A stretch of DNA of 64,000 nucleotides from Pseudomonas viridiflava (GTDB lineage Bacteria; Pseudomonadota; Gammaproteobacteria; Pseudomonadales; Pseudomonadaceae), in contig NZ_UTHA01000019.1 of assembly GCF_900582195.1 (NCBI RefSeq), positions 1 through 64,000 of the forward strand, read 5' to 3'. The translations under genes and the position numbers were made by a program. The notes below the pieces were generated by a model. The model searched no databases. It had not been told where the DNA came from and worked only from the letters and a program-made list of their open reading frames with translations. This document shows, one piece after another, positions 17,698 to 26,908 of the stretch. The first letter of the stretch is position 1; each line of letters begins with the position of its first letter.

Positions 17698-17955
17698 CTA
17701 AGCCAAATCCGGATCCCGAAAAGAACGCAAAGAATTGCTCTGCAACTCATACCGCAATTCTTCAATCAAACCATCAACCGACTCCGGCGTGCGCAGCGCA
17801 TCGAGCTTCAACCCACTGATCACCAGATCCACCTGCCCCGACACCGGGTGATAAAGCTTCACCGTCAGAGAGTGATCACCATCCACCAGACACTCACACG
17901 CCAGCGGCGAAAAACTGCGTTCAAGCTGCGCGCGCAACTGTGCAAGATTCATCAT
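17698..17955 (-). CDS. DUF1652 family protein
   Basis: The 85-residue product has the DUF1652 pattern: 'LRAQLERSFSPLACECLVDGDHSLTVKLYHP', 'GQVDLVISGL' and 'LIEELRYELQ'. This small cytoplasmic family is common in Pseudomonas and has no assigned function. AAGGA lies shortly before a double ATG at 17953-17955. It stands alone between a repeat region and the LuxR-type regulator. Confidence 0.85.
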   Translation of the reverse strand: MMNLAQLRAQLERSFSPLACECLVDGDHSLTVKLYHPVSGQVDLVISGLKLDALRTPESVDGLIEELRYELQSNSLRSFRDPDLA

Positions 17956-18090
17956 CAGACTGTTCCTTTAACGACTGCGAAGGGCCGCGATCCCGAGCCA
18001 AAACGCCTCGTACCGCACCCCACCAGACTAAGAACAGCGGTCGACCGCCAACACCTCAATTTGCACCCTATGAACTAGTGCATTTGCACC

Positions 18091-19587
18091 CTAACGCTGC
18101 CCCTTGGTGCCCCACTCCCCGGAAAACAATCCCCGCTCCCGTGCCCAGACAATCGCCTCACTGCGACTGTGTACATCGAGCTTGGAATACACCATCGCTA
18201 CATGATTACGCACCGTGTTCGGCGCCAGCTTCAACCGCGCCGCAATCTCCTTGTCGGCCAGCCCTTCACAGATCAAACCCAGCACATCACGTTCACGCGC
18301 GGTCAGATCGGTGAACGAAACACTCGGCAGCTGTGGCGAATTGACTTTCTTCACATTGGCCAGTTTTTCGATCAGGGTGCGGCTGAACCAAGAGGCATCC
18401 TTCATCACCTCCTCAATCGCCGCCACCAGTTCCAGCTCAGTGCGCTTGCGCTCGGTGATGTCCATCAGCACCAGCAGATAACAGCGCATGTCCTGAATCG
18501 TGACGGTATCAGCGGACACCGCGCACTCCAGCAGTTGCGCATCCTTCTTGCGTACCCGCACATCGACCCGATCGATCCGGCCGTTGCTTTCCAGTGCCGC
18601 CAGTAACCGGGCCCGGGCGCCACTGTCATCGATGAATTCCAGCTGCGTCACGGTATTGCCCAGCACGTCGTCGCTGCCATACGCCAGTGTGTCGAGGAAC
18701 GCCTGGTTGACATCGATCACCCGTTGCTCGTCGGCGCTGCAGATCAGGATGGGCACCGGTGTCAGCCGGAACGCCTTGGCGAAGCGCTCCTCGCTCTGGC
18801 GCAGCGCCACCTCTGCCCTGCGCCGCAGTTCCATGTCAACGAAGGAAAACAGCATGCAATCCTCATCGTTGAGCGTCAGTGGCTGACCGGCGACGATCAC
18901 CTGCTTGCTGCTGCCATCGGGCAGGCGCAGCTCGGCCTGCATCTGCGGGATGGTCGCGACATCGCGCAGGCGCTGAATAGCCAGATCCCGATGTTCGGCC
19001 TGCTCGAAAATATCGATTTCATAAGAGGAAGTGCCAATCACCTGTTCACGGGTGTAGCCAGTCATCTCCAGAAACCCTGGATTGACCTTGATATAACGCA
19101 GATCACTGAGCCGGCAGATCACTGCCGGTGCCGGATTGGCGTTAAACGTCCGTTCGAAGCGCTGCTCGGCGTTGGCCCAGTCAGTGACGTCACTCATGAT
19201 CAGCACCAGCGACTCGGGCTGCCCTTCGCGATCCGTGAGAATCATGCTGCGCACGCTGTGCACCCAAATCCGTTCCGGATCGTCGGCCGGCGATACCTCA
19301 ATCAGGACGTCATTGAAACTCTCACAACGCGCCACTCGGCTGATCGGGTAGTTTTCGGCGGTGATCGAGTGATTGTTGCGGTAGCGCAGGTTGAATTTCC
19401 TGGCGTATTCGTCGGCATTGTGGCCCAGATCGGTGATCCGGTGGACACCGTGCATGGCCAGCGCGGCTTCGTTGGCCCAGAGAATGCTCTGATCCAGCTC
19501 CAGCAGAATCACCCCGTCGGACAGCCCGGCGATGATCTGCTGCAACTGGCGGCGGTTGGTTTCAGTGGTCAGGACTTCCTGGCTCAT
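18091..19587 (-). CDS. PAS-domain LuxR-family transcriptional regulator
   Basis: The 498-residue protein has three PAS-like domains (about 10-135, 140-260, 265-390; for example 'IIAGLSDGVILLELDQSILWANEAALAMHG', 'FNANPAPAVICRLSDLRYIKVNPGFLEMTGY', 'LTPVPILICSADEQRVIDVNQAFLDTL') and a C-terminal LuxR helix-turn-helix ('LTARERDVLGLICEGLADKEIAARLKLAPNTVRNHV') around 430-490. It lacks histidine-kinase and receiver domains, so it appears to sense and bind DNA in one polypeptide, in the cytoplasm. GGAG precedes ATG 19587. The divergent small gene at 19781 is a possible target. Confidence 0.9.
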   Translation of the reverse strand: MSQEVLTTETNRRQLQQIIAGLSDGVILLELDQSILWANEAALAMHGVHRITDLGHNADEYARKFNLRYRNNHSITAENYPISRVARCESFNDVLIEVSPADDPERIWVHSVRSMILTDREGQPESLVLIMSDVTDWANAEQRFERTFNANPAPAVICRLSDLRYIKVNPGFLEMTGYTREQVIGTSSYEIDIFEQAEHRDLAIQRLRDVATIPQMQAELRLPDGSSKQVIVAGQPLTLNDEDCMLFSFVDMELRRRAEVALRQSEERFAKAFRLTPVPILICSADEQRVIDVNQAFLDTLAYGSDDVLGNTVTQLEFIDDSGARARLLAALESNGRIDRVDVRVRKKDAQLLECAVSADTVTIQDMRCYLLVLMDITERKRTELELVAAIEEVMKDASWFSRTLIEKLANVKKVNSPQLPSVSFTDLTARERDVLGLICEGLADKEIAARLKLAPNTVRNHVAMVYSKLDVHSRSEAIVWARERGLFSGEWGTKGQR

Positions 19588-19780
19588 TGGATCTCCACAA
19601 GTGATACGCCTATGTGAAGAGTACGACCGCAGCCGCGAGCGATCGTGCTGCTCCATTCGCCCCGCCTTGTAGGAGCACAAGACGTGGACATTCGCGCAGC
19701 TGGCGATCGTCGACTAACGTTAATACCTCATCGGATTGAGCCCTGCCCGCTACACCCGGCTCTTGATCAAGGAGAGACTG

Positions 19781-19972
19781 ATGACGTCGCCTCGCAACAT
19801 CGAACAGACCTACCGCACCTGGTCCAGCCCGATTCTGCTGGAGCTGAAAAAGCGCGAGCACCAAATGGCGCCGTTCGAGCGCCAGGCCCTTGAGAATGTC
19901 CTGGTGGAAAGAAGGTTGCTGGACATCGGCGGCCTGGAGGGTATTGAACGTCGTCGAAACAGCGGTGCCTGA
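19781..19972 (+). CDS. Small hypothetical protein, divergent from the PAS-LuxR gene
   Basis: A 63-residue product (MTSPRNIEQTYRTWSSP...) follows AAGGAGAG seven bases before ATG 19781, a strong translation signal. It is charged and helical ('LLELKKREHQMAPFERQALENVLVERRLLDIGGLEGIERRR') with no signal peptide. Function unknown; its divergent position suggests possible control by the PAS-LuxR protein. Ends just before a REP pair. Confidence 0.6.
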   Translation: MTSPRNIEQTYRTWSSPILLELKKREHQMAPFERQALENVLVERRLLDIGGLEGIERRRNSGA

Positions 19973-19980
19973 CACTGAGC

Positions 19981-20074
19981 TTTCGCGAGCAGGCTCGCTC
20001 CCACAGGGTTTGGGGTTGCTCACAAAATTTGTGTTCACCCGCAATCACTGTGGGAGCGAGCTTGCTCGCGAAGA
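19981..20074. repeat. Inverted REP pair
   Basis: TTTCGCGAGCAGGCTCGCTCCCACAG-type and CTGTGGGAGCGAGCTTGCTCGCGAA-type units face each other around about 40 bases, between the convergent ends of the small gene and the propeller gene. Confidence 0.8.
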
Positions 20075-20094
20075 GGCCTGTACAGACACCTTGA

Positions 20095-20727
20095 TCACTG
20101 AGGCCGACGCACCGCCCTCACCCGCCCGCTGTCGCCGCCACCGCAATAAAAGCGATCCGCGCCGTCTGCTTCCAAACCCGAAACTCCCTGACCCGCCGGC
20201 ATCTTCAGCGACTCAAGGACCTTGCCATCCTGCGCATCAATATGCCGTAGCTCACTCTCATCCCCCTCCCAAGTGCCATGCCACAACCCGCCATCCACCC
20301 AGGTCACCCCGGTGACAAAACGGTTCGACTCCAGCGTGCGCAGGACCTTGCCGGTCTGCGGATCGATCTGATGAATCTTGCGCTCGCGATACTGCCCGAC
20401 CCATAACGAGCCTTCCGCCCAGGCCATGCCTGAATCACCGCCATTGCCCGGTGCCGGGATGGTGTGGAGTACGCGCCCTGTGGCCGGATCAATCTTGTAG
20501 ATGTGGCGGTCGGCAATCTGGTAAAGATGCTGGCCGTCGAAGGCAGTGCCGCCGTCGGCGCCGACCTTGATCGTGCGTACGGTTTCACCGCTGGCCGGAT
20601 CGAGTGCATTGAGCTGGCCGTCGCTGGCAAACCAGACCTGCTGGCCATCGAACGTCACGCCGTGAATGCCTTTGATGGCATCAAACGGACCGTACTCGCG
20701 AAGGATTTCTGCATTTGCGTGTTTCAT
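20095..20727 (-). CDS. Beta-propeller (PQQ/Vgb-like repeat) protein
   Basis: The 210-residue protein is made of repeated blades: 'GVTFDGQQVWFASDGQLNALDPASGETVRTIKVGADGG', 'TAFDGQHLYQIADRHIYKIDPATGRVLHTI', 'MAWAEGSLWVGQYRERKIHQIDPQTGKVLRTL' and so on. The repeat (x-x-G-LWV-x-D-x-x-I-xx-IDPxTGxVLRT) is that of glutamine-cyclotransferase/Vgb-type propellers. No signal peptide, so cytoplasmic. The start at ATG 20727 was chosen because the 13 upstream codons overlap the neighbouring gene's end. It sits 31 bases after the TPR/HTH regulator gene on the same strand. Confidence 0.8.
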   Translation of the reverse strand: MKHANAEILREYGPFDAIKGIHGVTFDGQQVWFASDGQLNALDPASGETVRTIKVGADGGTAFDGQHLYQIADRHIYKIDPATGRVLHTIPAPGNGGDSGMAWAEGSLWVGQYRERKIHQIDPQTGKVLRTLESNRFVTGVTWVDGGLWHGTWEGDESELRHIDAQDGKVLESLKMPAGQGVSGLEADGADRFYCGGGDSGRVRAVRRPQ

Positions 20728-20758
20728 GAGGGCTTCCTCGTGGATGTGTGGGTCCAGC

Positions 20759-21970
20759 CTAGCCACTGCCCAGCGACACCGGGAGTAACAAGATCGTCGC
20801 GAAACCCGGCATGGGCGGCGTCATCCAGCGCCGCGCCCGGCCGACACCGAACGCCTGCACTTTGCCCGCCAGCGCCAATGCCTCCAACGCCCGCTGCACT
20901 TGGCGCTGACTGGTGCCCAAGGCCAGTGCCAACGCCGAACTCGACCAGGCCTCGCCGTCGGCGAGCAAAGCCAGCAACGCCGCGTATTTGTCCTCGACCG
21001 GCAGCGTCAGCAATGCCACATCCTCGGCCACCAGCGCAAACCCCCTTGGCGTTGCGGTGATGTTCGCCAGTGGAGCCAACGCCGCTCGCAACCGGCCGAT
21101 TTCGACCCGCAAGCGGGCACGGTGCGATTCATCCGTAAGGGGCAACCGAAAGGCTTTAGCGAACAGCGTCTCGCGCATCACTTCACCCGGCCAGGCTTGT
21201 GCGAGTGACCGCGCAAGATTGAACAGCACCGGCCGCGTGGCCAGCGGCACCGTCATGCCGGCTCCGCGCACGCTATAGCGGCAGGCATCGACGATCAGTG
21301 TCGACGAGTTGAACAAAGCTTCAACCTGCGCCAGATTCACCCGTTGCGCCTGACCAGCAACAATCAACCGCGCTGCCGGCGCAGCGAGCATGTGAGAGGC
21401 GTGATCGACCTCTGCGCTCAGTGCGGCGATCCCGGCCTGTTGCGCCGCAGCCTGCGCCCGAGCCAACGCCGCGCTGGCCTTGTGGGCCTGGACCCGACGC
21501 ACGGCGATCCCGGCGGCGATCAACTCATGCGCGGCTCGCAACGCCGGCGGCAACGGTGCCGGGTCAGTTTCAGCCAGCAGCGTTTCGGCCTCCTCCAGCT
21601 CGCCGATCAACAGCAACCGGCGAATCTGCACATAGCGCGCGTGCGCCGCATTCACACAGTCCCCGTGCGCTTGCAACACCTGGCGCGCCGCCTCCAGCGC
21701 CTTCACCGGCCAGCCCAGATCCCGCGCCGCCAGCGCAACCTCGGCCTCGGCGACCACACAGCGCGCCCGTGACAGCGGCTCATTGCTGCCGAACGCCTTT
21801 ATCGCCCTTTGCAACAACGCCTTGGCACGGGGCAGATCACCGAGCTGAGCCATGGCAATTGCGCGCAGGGCCAGCGCCGGCGGGTCCTCCCGCAGAGCGA
21901 CGTAGTTCAACGCGCCCAGCGGGTCACCGGCGGACAGCGCGCGGCCGGCGGCGTTGATCAGCGAATCCAT
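20759..21970 (-). CDS. TPR-like/winged-helix transcriptional regulator
   Basis: The 403-residue protein begins with TPR-like helical pairs (about 1-190: 'LALRAIAMAQLGDLPRAKALLQRAIKAFG'), has a winged-helix region near 250-320 ('RPVLFNLARSLAQAWPGEVMRETLFAKAFRLPLTDESHRARLRVEIGRLRAALAP', the OmpR/BTAD-like effector domain) and a second small winged helix at the C-terminus ('SSALALALGTSQRQVQRALEALALAGKV'). It is probably a cytoplasmic regulator that controls itself and the downstream propeller gene. Function otherwise unknown. Confidence 0.75.
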   Translation of the reverse strand: MDSLINAAGRALSAGDPLGALNYVALREDPPALALRAIAMAQLGDLPRAKALLQRAIKAFGSNEPLSRARCVVAEAEVALAARDLGWPVKALEAARQVLQAHGDCVNAAHARYVQIRRLLLIGELEEAETLLAETDPAPLPPALRAAHELIAAGIAVRRVQAHKASAALARAQAAAQQAGIAALSAEVDHASHMLAAPAARLIVAGQAQRVNLAQVEALFNSSTLIVDACRYSVRGAGMTVPLATRPVLFNLARSLAQAWPGEVMRETLFAKAFRLPLTDESHRARLRVEIGRLRAALAPLANITATPRGFALVAEDVALLTLPVEDKYAALLALLADGEAWSSSALALALGTSQRQVQRALEALALAGKVQAFGVGRARRWMTPPMPGFATILLLPVSLGSG

Positions 21971-22100
21971 GGCCCGTCCGTCCCTCGGTGACAGAATCGT
22001 GAGCTGAGTCTAATCACTGATTATGGTGCGTTTGGACGCTTGATCGGCTGTTTCAGTTGTTGCAACATCGGCACAGCTTTTCCAATGGATGGAGTCGAGC

Positions 22101-24392
22101 ATGCTGGATGCAAACGCAACCCACATTACCCTCACGCTTGAAGGCGCCAACGCCGACCTGCAAGTCCTCAGCTTCACCGGTCGCGAAGCCCTCAACCAAC
22201 CGTTCCGTTTCGACCTTGAACTCGTCAGCGCGCGCCCCGACCTCAAACTCGAAGAGCTGTTGCACAAGCCCGGCGTCCTGACTTTCGGCCCGACCGGCGA
22301 AGGCAAGATCCACGGTCTGGTCTATCGCATCGAGCAAGGCGACTCCGGCAAGACCCTGACCCGTTACAGCCTCAGCCTGGTGCCACAACTGGCCTACCTG
22401 CGGCACAACCACGATCAGCAGATTTTCCAGCAACTGACCGTGCCGAAGATCATCGCCCAGGTGCTGGAAGATCGCGGCATTCTTGCCGACGCCTACAGCT
22501 TCCAGCTCAACGCCGAATACCCGGAACACGACTACTGCGTGCAGTACGACGAATCCGACCTGCATTTCATCCAGCGCCTGTGCGAGGAAGAAGGCATTCA
22601 CTTCCACTTCCAGCACAGCAGCAGCGGCCACAAACTGGTGTTCGGTGACGATCAGACCGTGTTTCGCAAACTGAAACCGGTGAGCTACCAGCAAGACTCC
22701 GGCATGGCCGCCGACAAACCGGTGATCAAACGCTTCAACCTGCGTCTGGAAACCCGCACCACCCGCGTCAGCCGCCGCGACTACGACTTCGAAAAACCGC
22801 AGATCCTCCCCGAAGGCACCGCAAAAAGCACCTTTGCCCCGGATCTCGAAGACTACGACTACCCCGGCCGCTTCACCACCCGCGAGCGCGGCAAGTTCCT
22901 TTCCACCCGCGCCCTCGAACGCCATCGCAGCGACTACAAACTCGCCGAAGGCAAAGGTGACGAACCAACCCTCACCAGCGGCCATTTCCTCACCCTCGCC
23001 GAACACCCGCGCGCCGAATGGAATGACCTGTGGCTGCTGCTGGAAGTCTTCCACGAAGGCAAACAACCGCAAGTGCTCGGCGAAAACGTCACCAGCGACG
23101 TCACCGACAACAAAAGCGATTTCCACCAGGGCTACCGCAACAGCTTCCTAGCCACTCCATGGGACGCGCACTACCGCCCTGCCCTTGAACACCCGAAACC
23201 GAAAGTCCTCGGCAGCCAGACCGCCGTCGTCACCGGCCCCGCAGGCGAAGAAATCCACTGCGACCAGTACGGCCGCATCAAAGTGCAATTCCACTGGGAC
23301 CGCGACGGCCAGTCCAACGACAAAACCACCTGCTGGATGCGCGTCGCCAGCGGCTGGGCCGGCGCAGCGTACGGCGGCATCGCCATCCCGCGCATCGGCA
23401 TGGAAGTCCTCGTCACCTTCCTCGAAGGCGATCCCGACCAGCCGCTGGTCACCGGTTGCCTGTACCACAAGGAAAACGTCGTCCCCTACGACCTGCCGGC
23501 AAACAAGACCCGCAGCACCTTCAAAACCCTGAGTTCACCGGGCGGCAAGGGCTACAACGAGTTCCGCATCGAAGACAAAAAAGGCGTCGAGCAAATCTAC
23601 ATCCACGCCCAGCGCGACTGGGACGAAAACATCGAGCACGACCAGAAAATCCGCGTCGGCAACGAACGGCACGACACCGTCGAAGCCAACACGCTGAGCG
23701 AATTCAAGGTTGAAGAACACCGCATCACCCATCTGGACCGCATCAGCGAAATGCGCGCCGACGAGCACCTGACCGTCGGCGTGACCCAGCACGTAAAAGT
23801 CGGCACCGCTCAATTCGTCGAAGCCGGCAGCGAAATCCACTACCACGCCGGCGACAAGGTCGTGATAGACGCCGGCATGGAACTCACCGCCAAGGCTGGC
23901 GGCAGTTTCGTCAAGGTCGACGCCGGCGGCGTGACCATCAGCGGCGCTGAAGTGAAGGTCAATACCGGTGGCGCGCCTGGGGTGGGCACCGGGATCGGGA
24001 TTTTGGTGCCGTTGATTCCTGGACTGGCGGCGACTGACACGGCCGGCAACTTGATGGAACGGTCCAAAACCAATCCCACCTGGCTTGAACTGAACCTGCA
24101 CTACGACAATCTCGAACCCGTACCCGGCGCGTCTTATCGCGTTGAATTCGCCGATGGCTCGACTCGCGAAGGCGTGCTCGACAGCGACGGATTCGCCCGG
24201 CTGGAGGACGTGCCGAAAGGCCCCGCGAAAGTCTATTACGGCGAAGACCCTCGTCCCTATGATCGTCCGGCAGTGGCCGTAGTTGACGCTTCTGATGACA
24301 AAATCGACGAAGATCTGCGAAAACTGGGTCTCGACCCTGCCACCGTTGATCTACAGGCATTGGTCGAAAAAGCCGCAGGGAGGCTGGCATGA
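22101..24392 (+). CDS. tssI: T6SS spike protein VgrG with C-terminal TTR-like extension
   Basis: The 763-residue VgrG has the gp27-like region ('YCVQYDESDLHFIQRLCEEEGIHFHF' near 150), the gp5 OB-fold ('DQYGRIKVQFHWDRDG' near 385, 'IPRIGMEVLVTFLEGDPDQPLVTGCLYH') and the needle. After the needle (about 600-640) a glycine-rich link leads to a beta-sandwich-like extension from about 658 ('LELNLHYDNLEPVPGASYRVEFADGSTREGVLDSDGFARLEDVPKG'), resembling the transthyretin-like domains by which VgrGs recruit effectors. GGAG six bases before ATG 22101 sets the start. It overlaps the effector gene by 4 bases (ATGA). Confidence 0.93.
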   Translation: MLDANATHITLTLEGANADLQVLSFTGREALNQPFRFDLELVSARPDLKLEELLHKPGVLTFGPTGEGKIHGLVYRIEQGDSGKTLTRYSLSLVPQLAYLRHNHDQQIFQQLTVPKIIAQVLEDRGILADAYSFQLNAEYPEHDYCVQYDESDLHFIQRLCEEEGIHFHFQHSSSGHKLVFGDDQTVFRKLKPVSYQQDSGMAADKPVIKRFNLRLETRTTRVSRRDYDFEKPQILPEGTAKSTFAPDLEDYDYPGRFTTRERGKFLSTRALERHRSDYKLAEGKGDEPTLTSGHFLTLAEHPRAEWNDLWLLLEVFHEGKQPQVLGENVTSDVTDNKSDFHQGYRNSFLATPWDAHYRPALEHPKPKVLGSQTAVVTGPAGEEIHCDQYGRIKVQFHWDRDGQSNDKTTCWMRVASGWAGAAYGGIAIPRIGMEVLVTFLEGDPDQPLVTGCLYHKENVVPYDLPANKTRSTFKTLSSPGGKGYNEFRIEDKKGVEQIYIHAQRDWDENIEHDQKIRVGNERHDTVEANTLSEFKVEEHRITHLDRISEMRADEHLTVGVTQHVKVGTAQFVEAGSEIHYHAGDKVVIDAGMELTAKAGGSFVKVDAGGVTISGAEVKVNTGGAPGVGTGIGILVPLIPGLAATDTAGNLMERSKTNPTWLELNLHYDNLEPVPGASYRVEFADGSTREGVLDSDGFARLEDVPKGPAKVYYGEDPRPYDRPAVAVVDASDDKIDEDLRKLGLDPATVDLQALVEKAAGRLA

Positions 24393-25960
24393 GCGAACAA
24401 GCAAGCAGCAACGACGACCGCACCGGGGCTTATCAGGAAGCGGCTATCGAACTGGGCAAAGGCATTGCGATGGGTGCGGTGCCGTTTCTGGGCCAGGCCA
24501 TTGACGTGTACGACACCATTGAATCCGCCGTTCTGCTGTACAAATCGGACACCCCCGGAGCCAAGGAAGATGCCCAGTTCGATTTGCTCCTGGCAGTGAT
24601 CGGTTGGATACCCGGCGCGGGTGACGGCTTGAAAAAAAGCATGCGTATCGTCAACCGCAACCCTCAACGATTCGCCCCGGTGTTGTTCGATCTGCTGCGG
24701 TTCGTCTTGCAGGAATGCGGCATCAAGACCAGTCCGGAAGAACTCCTGTCACGGATTTTCAACGCCGGCAAACTGCGCGCGGAAATGGACGACATCATTT
24801 CCGCGATCAGGAGTTCTTCTGTCTATAAGGGCTCGCCGGGTTGGGTTCAAACCGCCGTCGTGACCGTACTCGCTACCGCCCGAGACAACATGCCGGCGAT
24901 GCTTGGCATCGTTGAAAAACGCCTGAACAAATGGAAAGGCATGCAGCGCAACAGCTCCGCCGCCTCGTCCGGCACCAGTCACCCAAGGCGCGGGGAAAAA
25001 CCCGCCAACCGCGATTCCACCGTCGGCACTCAAGGCAAGGACGGCGCCAGCGGCACCCACTCCAACCGTGTCGAATCCTCCAAGGTCGGCGTTCAGGCGC
25101 CTTCGAGCATTTTGAATGAAGGCTTGGGCGTCAGCGGCGAACATATCGCCGATTACATCTGCGCAGTCGAATTCGGTTGGGGCAAAGATTGGGATGGACA
25201 TGACAAGGGGGCGGATGGCAAATGGCTGGAGGGGCTGCCGGGTGCCACGAAAACCGGAAAACTTTCTTCGGGAGGCAGCCCTAAAGCCAGGCATGTCCTT
25301 TACAAACTGTCTGACGGCGCCAATGGAACCGGTATCGACGCGGTCTGGCGCGCGAAGCCAGCGAACAATGGCGGCGAAAAATTCGCGATTGTCGAAGCGA
25401 AGGCGAGCCGCGAAGAAGATGCACCAAAATTCATGCGTAGAGCCAATAACACTCGAAAACCCGGCATCGCCTCCAAACTGGGAGAATCGGGCATATCGGG
25501 CGTAACGCGCATCGCCGACGCAAGCCAACTGCTTGAACCGATCGAAGATACCCCTGAGGCCGGTGCCAGCAAGCCCTCAACGTCGATGAGAACCGGAAAA
25601 AACAAACCACAGGCATCCAGCCGCTCACCGGCCCCCTCTGCCAAGATCAAAGAAATACTGGTTCAAATGAGCAGTCAGTGGATCACCCAAAACCTGAACA
25701 AGGCTGTGGCTGGTCGCGCACTTGCCGCACAGGTCCTGGCCTCTTACAGTCGCCATCTGTTTTATTCCCCGCTTTATCATTCCAGCGCAAGCCCGAAAGA
25801 CCATGCCGAAGCGCGGTTTCAGAATCTTGCAGAAAGCACCCATCGCACACACAAGGCGTTTCATTACAACGAAACCGAGGTGAAAGCGGCTGTAAACAAG
25901 CGCAAAAAATCCTTGGCAAAAAAATATGGCGCGAGGGACTCCCTCAAGCTTGAGGCATGA
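24389..25960 (+). CDS. Probable T6SS nuclease effector, PoNe-like PD-(D/E)XK domain
   Basis: The 523-residue protein opens with a hydrophobic helical pre-toxin segment (about 15-130: 'ELGKGIAMGAVPFLGQAIDVYDTIESAV', 'DLLLAVIGWIPGAGDGLKKSM') typical of VgrG-linked effectors. A Ser/Gly-rich linker follows, then a domain around 245-380 with 'YICAVEFGWGKDWDGHDKG', 'GTGIDAVW' near 313 and 'FAIVEAKAS' near 333. The D...ExK arrangement is that of PD-(D/E)XK nucleases, and the pairing with a DUF1911 immunity gene fits the PoNe DNase family. The last ~100 residues are helical. It would be loaded on the upstream VgrG and degrade DNA in rival cells. Family assignment is from memory of motifs. Confidence 0.82.
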   Translation: MSEQASSNDDRTGAYQEAAIELGKGIAMGAVPFLGQAIDVYDTIESAVLLYKSDTPGAKEDAQFDLLLAVIGWIPGAGDGLKKSMRIVNRNPQRFAPVLFDLLRFVLQECGIKTSPEELLSRIFNAGKLRAEMDDIISAIRSSSVYKGSPGWVQTAVVTVLATARDNMPAMLGIVEKRLNKWKGMQRNSSAASSGTSHPRRGEKPANRDSTVGTQGKDGASGTHSNRVESSKVGVQAPSSILNEGLGVSGEHIADYICAVEFGWGKDWDGHDKGADGKWLEGLPGATKTGKLSSGGSPKARHVLYKLSDGANGTGIDAVWRAKPANNGGEKFAIVEAKASREEDAPKFMRRANNTRKPGIASKLGESGISGVTRIADASQLLEPIEDTPEAGASKPSTSMRTGKNKPQASSRSPAPSAKIKEILVQMSSQWITQNLNKAVAGRALAAQVLASYSRHLFYSPLYHSSASPKDHAEARFQNLAESTHRTHKAFHYNETEVKAAVNKRKKSLAKKYGARDSLKLEA

Positions 25961-25965
25961 CATCA

Positions 25966-26907
25966 ATGAGCAAACGCCAGAAATTCTTCTCTGATCATCA
26001 GTACAACCACTTCCTGAAAGAACATGACGAAGTCATCGAGTTCTTCAAGACCAATCGTTTCAAATCCGACTCCGATGAAGAGGAAGCATCCCAGCGTGCC
26101 CGATACTTCCAAAGTCTGGCTTTGGACAAATTGTTGGCAACTTACACCGCAGGAATGGACATTGAGTCTCTGGTTCCGTTACTTGAGGACCTGATCGAAA
26201 AATATGAAGTGCGCCAGCAAACCCTCGCCGACTTCGAAGGAGCGCCACAGATTTCTCCGTTGGCTATCGATGATTGGCCAGATCAGTACGAAGAAGCTGT
26301 GCAAGTAATCGGTCTGTGTATTCTGCTGCACCGTAACGACTTGCTCGTACGCTTTGTCAAAATGCTGGACAACGCAGGTTATGCCGGGGACGACACGCTA
26401 TTCGAAGATCTGTTGAAGAAGGTACTACCCAACCGTCATGACGTTGACCAGTGGTATCACGACGTATACACCCCGCTAATACAAGCAATCTACGCCGACA
26501 CGCGCGAAGAGGCGTCCGCCCTGCTGAAAAAGTATTGCCAGGGCTGGTACCCCGCTTTTAAACAAGCACCGTGGCACGACACTCATTTACAAGGAGAAGA
26601 CGGCAATTACGTTGGCTATTGGGCAATCGAGGCCGCCGCCATAGCGTTTTTGTATGGCATCGACGACAGCAAAGTCGACCATATGGTTTATCCAAAAGAT
26701 CTGGTCGACTATGCGAGAAATCACCAAAGCCCACGAATGACACAAGTTGGCCGAATCGTTGCCGGCGATGCATGCAGCCGGACCGGCTATTGGTTCACGC
26801 CTGCTCAGGCGAACTCCCGCCGTCATTTCCAACAGGGTGAACTCATGCCGAAGATCAACGACTCCCGTTGGGGCGATACGCTTTGGTATTGGTCGGGGGA
26901 AGTTTGA
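25966..26907 (+). CDS. PoNi-type immunity protein (DUF1910/DUF1911)
   Basis: The 313-residue protein matches the DUF1911 pattern: 'EEAVQVIGLCILLHRNDLLVRFVKMLDNAGYAGDDTLFEDLLKKVL', 'ADTREEASALLKKYCQGWYPAFKQAPWHDTHL', 'NYVGYWAIEAAAIAFLYGIDDS' and 'YPKDLVDYARNH'. These proteins neutralise PoNe nucleases. The last 40 residues (GYWFTPAQANSRRHF...) are a separate tail also found in the next gene. ATG 25966 is favoured over 25957 because GAGG sits 10 bases before it. It is coupled to the effector. Confidence 0.85.
   Translation: MSKRQKFFSDHQYNHFLKEHDEVIEFFKTNRFKSDSDEEEASQRARYFQSLALDKLLATYTAGMDIESLVPLLEDLIEKYEVRQQTLADFEGAPQISPLAIDDWPDQYEEAVQVIGLCILLHRNDLLVRFVKMLDNAGYAGDDTLFEDLLKKVLPNRHDVDQWYHDVYTPLIQAIYADTREEASALLKKYCQGWYPAFKQAPWHDTHLQGEDGNYVGYWAIEAAAIAFLYGIDDSKVDHMVYPKDLVDYARNHQSPRMTQVGRIVAGDACSRTGYWFTPAQANSRRHFQQGELMPKINDSRWGDTLWYWSGEV
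26785..26904 (+). repeat. Shared 40-residue tail module, copy 1 (34-base identical block at 26868-26901)
   Basis: This codes for GYWFTPAQANSRRHFQQGEL and 20 further residues ending WYWSGEV. Copy 2 is at 27944-28063 in an otherwise unrelated gene. The two share a 34-base block with no mismatch (26868-26901 and 28027-28060). In copy 1 the block also supplies the GGGGGAA ribosome binding site of the next gene. Confidence 0.85.
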
Positions 26908-26908
26908 G

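Noticed and set aside
26747..26908. ATG start for the second immunity gene inside the previous gene
   Set aside because: The residues it would add are an out-of-frame reading of the PoNi-like gene's conserved tail; TTG 26909 has a strong ribosome binding site.
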